Shown here in pieces: positions 58,231 to 64,000 of a stretch of DNA of 64,000 nucleotides (position 1 is its first letter; each line of letters starts with the position of its first letter). The notes beneath the pieces are model-generated. The model did no database searches, was not told the DNA's origin, and saw only the letters and a list, made by a program, of their open reading frames with translations. The position numbers and the translations under genes are program-made. Source of the DNA: Opisthorchis felineus (taxonomy: Eukaryota > Platyhelminthes > Trematoda > Opisthorchiida > Opisthorchiidae); assembly GCA_004794785.1 (NCBI GenBank), contig SJOL01007164.1, forward strand, positions 50,982 to 114,981, given 5' to 3'.

Positions 58231-61200
58231 AGCGGTGGTTACTCGGAACAGCTATTCACGGGGTCCGAAAACATGATTCGTCTTCCGTTTAGTCGACTGG
58301 TGGATACAAGGTCAAATTTAGTTGCAGGATACAAACTCCGCGTCTGCAAGTACAATGTGGGCTCTAGCAAGTTCGATACATAATAACGGCTGCAGAACGA
58401 TCCGCTGATTTTGCCCATTGTAGGGTATTTACGTTTTACCTCAAGTCGCGATATCTCATTACAATTGTTCCCCTTTTTCCGAGTCGACGTAAGTGAAAAC
58501 CTTGAAGGTTAGCTCATTTAAGCAAGTCAGTCATACAAAGAATTCGCAAGACAACCCATTAAACATAGACATTCCTAACTTTGAAGTGGTAACAATGAAA
58601 TCTTTTTTGAGAAATCGGTTCCACTCCGCGAATACTGAGCGACTCTTGTGAGCGTGTCACAAGAACCAAAACCACCTCGCCGTTCGCGGTCGGACGCAAC
58701 AGCGGTCAACCAGCCTTACTTGCATGTGACTGGCTAGATGATCAGCTACTTGCCGGTTTGGAAGCAAGAGAGACCTGATTGGCCAAAAGTATGTATCTGA
58801 CAACCATGTATTTTACAATGTCTGCTGGGTGCCAGCGGCCAATAGTTTACCCAGAAGCTGCCAGAATTTCCAAATTGTTGCCGACACAAGCCTCGAACAA
58901 GCTACATTACATGGGTCTTTGACTTGCCTTGCACTTTCAATGGTTTTTCTGCTGAAAACGATGGTTTGGATGATCAAACCGAGAGCTGAGCAGCGGTAAC
59001 ACCCGCTATAGCAGAGTGGTCTGCAGCACCAACGCTTACAGCGATTGAAAAACTGCATCGCGAGACCAACGTTTTGTCGAGTCTTCTATGGAACATCCGA
59101 TGCCGATGGTGCCAGGTTTTTGCTGGCGGAGTGGGACAGGTTGTCAGGATCTGAATAATCTCTACCTGTTAGCAATTGTTGAAAACTGGGTTGCAGTGGT
59201 TGGGTGTCGGGAGGTAGTAGCGGCGGACCGCACGTTGGTTGTAGCCCCTTCAGTTGGATTTTGATTTGAATTTTTCTCCCCTTTGTGTGCTATGTTGCAC
59301 TTGCCGGGAGGTTAATTTCCTTGGTGATCTAATCATCTCTGAACTCCTGGGACGTAGGATCAGCCGAAGTTCCGTTGACCTCCAAAGTGGAGACTTCAAA
59401 CCTTGCACCCTCAATGTCAGTTCCAGGCCCACAACTAAATGTGCCTGTTCCCCACGTTGAATGTCTCCACAGTGATGATGCTCGTCAAACCGAACAACCA
59501 AACGTCGGGCGACAACTCTCACTCCGGGTGATCTATTTCCGAGTGCTTATAACTTACTGGTGGTTGCGCACATTTTTGGCTCACAAGATACTTCAAATTA
59601 AGTCTCCATGCAATCAGCCGTCTCAGCAAGCCCGTGCTGATTTCTTATTTGCTCTCGTGACGCATAAGAGCCGAAGAGCATTCTTGCTTTCACGTATGAT
59701 CCACAGTTTTCAGGCTGGGGCACTCATTATGAATGCGTCCTCACGCCTTGACGAGTAATAAACAAATCGATGACTCCCACACATTGTTGGTACCTTTGGT
59801 CACTCGCTTGCATGATTTCGCAGCAGTCAATAAAGTTAGCCACTCGGAGCGTACAAAAGATGTCTGTATTTCGTCATCCGGCAGACAACCTATAATATTC
59901 ATGATGCCTCAAACACTCCAAGAAGTACTTTCAGCGCCTAAGTCCACCAGAGTTCCCGATTCAAAGACGTTCTTATGCGCTATATACTTGGCAATGAACG
60001 TCATACAGTAAGCGTCTTGTAGACGCTCGTTATACCCACGACAGCGTGTCCCTCAAACAAGAGCACCTTTTCATATATGAGGTATATCGCGTGTGGCGAC
60101 GCTGATAAATACATTTTCCTGCTCTCCATAAACAGCAAATTTGTCTTGGCATCCCATGAAGTTTTCATAAATCAGCCAAGCAATTTTCCCTTGCCGACTA
60201 TGAGGTTCACAGTGCTATTTGCCAGCACTTACGATGAGCAAAATGATGTTTCGTGCCCGCTTTGTGTTACTACGTATGAGTGAGTCTTGTATCGATGACA
60301 CGAGGGATAAGCAGATGGCTTCAAATAAACGCCGAACCCCAGGGATACTCAGACCTGTGATGAGTATAGTAAGAAGGCTGAACTTAAGTTCTCCTTAGTT
60401 TCAAGCATCAAACGCATCTTGTTATCTTTGCAACCTTGTTATCCGTTCACACTCCTCCTGGAAATACACACCATTTGGCCAGGCGAATTTCATCGGAAAC
60501 ATCTGGTTAGTTGACGCACCGCAAAACCGACTTCAACGCCCCTTGTTTGGACCCCGCGATCACTTACGGTTTTGCATTTCCGCATTACTTGTTTCTGGTA
60601 TGAGAACTTGAACTGGTGATCGTTTTCTCAGCCCCCTTTTTTATCTTACCCTAAGGCCGTCAATTCATTTGTGACCATTTTTGTGCATGCTTGACCAGTT
60701 ACTTAAACAGACCTGTTTTGCTCAATTTATCTATATCTCTGTAATTTATGTGAACACTTTGGTGTAACTGTGCTAACCCATCAGTTATTGAAGCCGTATG
60801 AAACCCAGCTTCTCCATTGTTTTGCCTAGTTGTATGCTCTGGCATCACGCGTCAATGAAAGATATTTCAAGATATGTTGGCCGAAGCTTTGCTCTGTCCT
60901 TACTGAGCCAGATCTTTCGTGGTCCCCGGTAGATGTTCCAGCGGTCGCAGATTCTGTTCTACCCGTAGGGGTTGCTGAAGAAACAACCTGAGTGCTGTCC
61001 GCTCGGCTAAGGCCACATTCTAGTCCTCCTGCAGATCGCAGGTCTGAACTTGCCTTGAAGGGTTTCAAGATCGCTCAACTCCATGGGCAGCGGGTTATGC
61101 AAAATGTCGGTAGCTAAGAGAAAGATTTATGTTGCCGTTCACTGCTATAATTCACACACTTCAGTAAGCACTTTGGAACTTATTTGACTCGTCCATCTGG

Positions 61201-61460
61201 TGGCAATCAGATGAGTTTCTATAAGTAGATTGTTATAAGGAGGGCAGCCATGTGACTATGTAATGTTTACAAACGACACGTGTATGGTGAAGCCAAGAGG
61301 ATTCCAGTGAACAGATTAGAAAGCCGTATGAAATAATCCAGACACCTGCTGAAAGCCGGTTTAGTGGCCCGCGGATCCCAATTGGAAGGGTCGATGAACT
61401 AACAGAGTGTTACATCAAATTAATATCCCTTGGCTTATTTCGAGACGGTTTAATTGATAG
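58231..61460. other. Unrecognised sequence; possible MULE remainder
   Basis: The transposase C-terminus, including a zinc-binding SWIM motif, may extend into 58.2-59.1 kb but is not readable. At 60826-61074 on the minus strand an open frame (..GGLECGLSRADSTQVVSS.., ..ERSGSVRTEQSFGQ..) has exon-like composition and an internal GGCTCA|GTAAGG donor match, without further support. Confidence 0.35.
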
Positions 61461-61461
61461 T

Positions 61462-62329
61462 GATAATGATAATGTTTATTCCCAACTTGTGGGTGGTATG
61501 CCGCCAGGCATGATCATAAGGTTACAGTCAGAATAAAAGCATGGCTGGTGGGGATTGTGGGTACATGGGGTTTTGGGAAAAGGGACAGCGTCATAGGCGG
61601 TGGGCATTATCCGGTGTAGGCATGGTCACCACTAAACCGGCACGGGCAGGGAAGCACAGTTACCATGAGTTTTTTGGAGAGAATATCGAGCGAGATCGGA
61701 TCGTTAGGATTTGAAGGTGGCGGGCAAAAACAAAGCGAGGGAGGGCAAAACAAGAGGCTTCCTGCCTGACACATGACAAGAAAAGTGTAAACGGTGGAAA
61801 ATGAAGGACCAGAACACCAGATCTGGTGAAGCAGCAGATTTGGCGTCATCCAGCCGGTCAAATTGAACTAAAACCTAAAACCACCGCTGAGGCCTCGTGG
61901 CCTTGGACTGTTGGGCTAATGGCCAGGGTCACAAAAAGCGCAAATGGGGATGACGAAGTGGAGAGATTAGCAAAGCGGATAAGTGGTAGCACGAATCTCA
62001 GAAACATGATGAGCCGTGAAACTGTAGAAACTCACTGGTGTTGCTCTTGTGGAGTCGGGCATAATAGTTCCTTGGAAGAGTGAGATGGTGGCAACACACA
62101 AGCCAGAACGCGAACTGTATGGGAAGTCATTGATTTTTGCGGGAAGCACAGACACACAGAAATGTGAACGAAAGGTTCCGCAGATTGGAATGAACATGTC
62201 ATGAAGGCAGCTGGGGCCAGGTGGGGAGCTTGTTCGTACTTGCAGTTAATGGAGCGAGTGGGCGAGAGGGTACGGTCGGCAGTAGGAAGGGAACAGTTGC
62301 GGATGTGCTATCAATCTGCGTATGGCAGT
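61462..62329 (-). repeat. Direct repeat copy 1, probable retrotransposon 3' region
   Basis: Begins with TGATAATGATAATG microsatellite, then TTTATTCCCAACTTGTGGG, CAGGCATGATCATAAGGTTA, CAGTCAGAATAAAAGCATGG. It matches copy 2 (63105 to window end) block by block at an offset of 1651-1671 bp, at about 75-80% by eye. On the minus strand it would end GGGAATAAACATTATCATTA, the kind of microsatellite tail found on LINE 3' ends, so the element probably points leftward. No conserved protein frame is shared by the two copies. Confidence 0.8.
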
Positions 62330-63104
62330 GCCGTGACATCAATGGCCTAACATACTTCGGTTTTTGGACAACCCCGTAACGGACATCACATTTAAGGTCA
62401 TTGGGTTGGGACGTGCGATTATTTGAGCAGGGGGATTCTTTTCAGGCTGGCCAAGGAAACAAAGGTAGAACGAAGCTAATGAAAGATCGCAGGTTTTCGG
62501 TCTGTTTGGGGATTCTGTGGATGTAGATCATAGACCAGGTGGAGTGGATAACAGCCAACCAGTTCGTCCATACCTGATATTGCCGAAGTTCGAAGCTTAG
62601 GAAGATGAGGGAATGGGATGAGATAAGTGAAGCATGGTGATTTTGAGGAGACATCAGATGGGATAACGTACATTAATATATATAGAAAAATCTTCACGTC
62701 TACCGCGATTAGGGTGATGACAACAAGTGATTATGAGATAGGATAGGGAAAGATTTGTACTTATTAAACTAGCGACCAAGGGTTAGGTTTGCTGACATAT
62801 GATATTAAAGTTCAAGGGATCTAGTGCAAACCGATATAAGCACGCAGGGTGGTGTTGTGGTTGGGGAAATCAAATGCATAAGGACTGATGGGAGTAAATT
62901 TCCGAAATGGACTAGTTATTTTGGTATTTATTACATGAGTTGGACAGTACCAGGACAGAAAGTAGGTGTAGGAGAAATAGTCATCAGTTCCCGAAGCACT
63001 GCTATCAGCTTCAAGTTAACAAGTGGTGCATGGCGAGTAAAACGCCCTTGGGCACTAGTCTTGCATGCTGGTAACGGGGGGTTAGGAACCTCTGTATACA
63101 TATA
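62330..63104. other. Stretch between the direct repeats
   Basis: Probably the upstream part of copy 1; copy 2's equivalent lies beyond the window end. A plus frame from 62824 (GTG, no ATG) to 63111 (..QGGVVVGEIKCIRTDG..) has no motif I recognise. Confidence 0.4.
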
Positions 63105-64000
63105 TTTGTAATAATAATAATAATGTTTATTCCCAACTGGTGGGTAGCATACCTTCAGGCATGATCAAAAAGTTACAGTCAGAATAAGAGCATGACTGGT
63201 GGGGTTTATAGGTACTGGGAATTCCGTGGAAAAGGGATGGCGACATATAGAGTGGGCATCACCCGAAGTGGACTTGGTCACGCCTGAGGCGGCGTGGGTA
63301 GGGAACCGAAATTACAAGGGCTCATTCTTTCTTATGGGGAACATATCAGGTGAGACAAGATACTATCGTTAAGATTTGAAAGTGGCGGACAAAAGCAATA
63401 CGAGGGAGGGCATAGAAAGAGGCTTCCTGCCTGGTACGTGATAGAAATAATGGAAGAAAAACTTCAATCTGCAGAAAAAGTGGAACCAGAATAACGGATC
63501 GGGAGAGGCAGCAGAACTGGCACGATCTGAACGGCCGATTTGAACGAAAGCCTAAAACCATTACCAAGGCATTGTAGCCTTGGGCTGTTGGGCGTATGGC
63601 CAGAGTCACGGAAAGCGTAAGTGGGAGAATATGCGGTACGGATAAGTGGTAGTACGAAATTCAGAATCACAATGTGCAGTGAAACTGGAGAGACTCACTA
63701 GTGTTGCTGCTGGTGCGGGGTCGAGTGTAAAAAGTTCCTTGGGAGAGGGAGTTCACGCAAACACACAAGAATGAAAGCAAACTGCACGGAAAATGACTGA
63801 CTTGGAGAGGAGTACAAAGTAAAAGACACCGAGATGTTTGGATCCAGTGGAAGGTTCAGCCCCAGCAGCCTCCCGGGGCCGGCTGGGACCAGGTGAAGAT
63901 TTTTATTGTGGGTGTAGGTAAGGGGACGAGTGGGCGAGAAGGCGCAGGCAAAGTAGGAAGTAAGCAGTTGCGGGTATGCTATCAAACTGGGTATGGCAGT
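63105..64000 (-). repeat. Direct repeat copy 2, cut by window end
   Basis: Begins with (TAA)n at 63108-63121, then TGTTTATTCCCAACTGGTGG, CAGGCATGATCAAAAAGTTA, CAGTCAGAATAAGAGCATGA, and continues in register with copy 1 to the last base (TATGGCAGT at 63992-64000 equals 62321-62329). Confidence 0.85.

Noticed and set aside
1..64000. CRISPR arrays, operons or bacterial regulatory sites
   Set aside because: No regularly spaced direct repeats with spacers, no ribosome-binding sites before long frames, and the element content is eukaryotic.

Overview
The window looks like nuclear DNA from a flatworm, most likely a digenean fluke of the opisthorchiid type (Clonorchis or Opisthorchis relatives). No long gene is open. 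Coding signal is short and exon-like with GT..AG borders, there is no bacterial-style gene packing, and the recognisable sequence is mostly decayed transposable elements. The tRNA-headed SINE here reads through in a frame (..[12 protein letters not shown]..) that I recall from spurious fluke proteins. The host assignment rests on that recall and on a K02A2.6-like Ty3/gypsy gag, so it is an inference.

Layout. 0-9 kb is mostly unrecognised sequence. It holds a 334-bp element at 3963-4296 with a hammerhead ribozyme, a 57-bp inverted repeat and a target-site duplication, an (AT)n tract, and copies of a second SINE-like family near 8 kb. 9.5-10.5 kb is a broken CR1/Jockey-like LINE. 11.6-12.9 kb is a large inverted repeat with 360-bp arms. 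14.1-14.5 kb has two SINEs head to head, followed at 15.0-15.6 kb by the 3' part of an RTE-like LINE. 19.5-21.7 kb has an inverted pair of a conserved TSxGDETF segment, the second hammerhead element (20118-20328) and a hairpin SINE copy.

23.3-24.6 kb has the best gene candidate: two exons joined by a consistent intron, the second encoding an uninterrupted gag capsid domain. 25-40 kb is mainly unrecognised sequence with microsatellites, a SINE, a WD40-like exon on the minus strand and a possible start exon of ribosomal protein eL22 (39.8-40.0 kb, minus) below a CpG-rich stretch. 41-51 kb carries two more SINEs, one with a perfect 10-bp target-site duplication, and three truncated relatives of the hammerhead element. 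57.1-58.2 kb is a frameshifted MULE/FAR1-type transposase. 61.5 kb to the end holds two direct copies of a repeat tail starting in (TAA)/(TGA)-type microsatellite.

The main result is the hammerhead family. Each of its two copies has lost a different catalytic base, so the unmutated form can be inferred from the pair: a minimal type I hammerhead carried by a small retroposon. Most other coding calls are single-exon guesses and are scored low.
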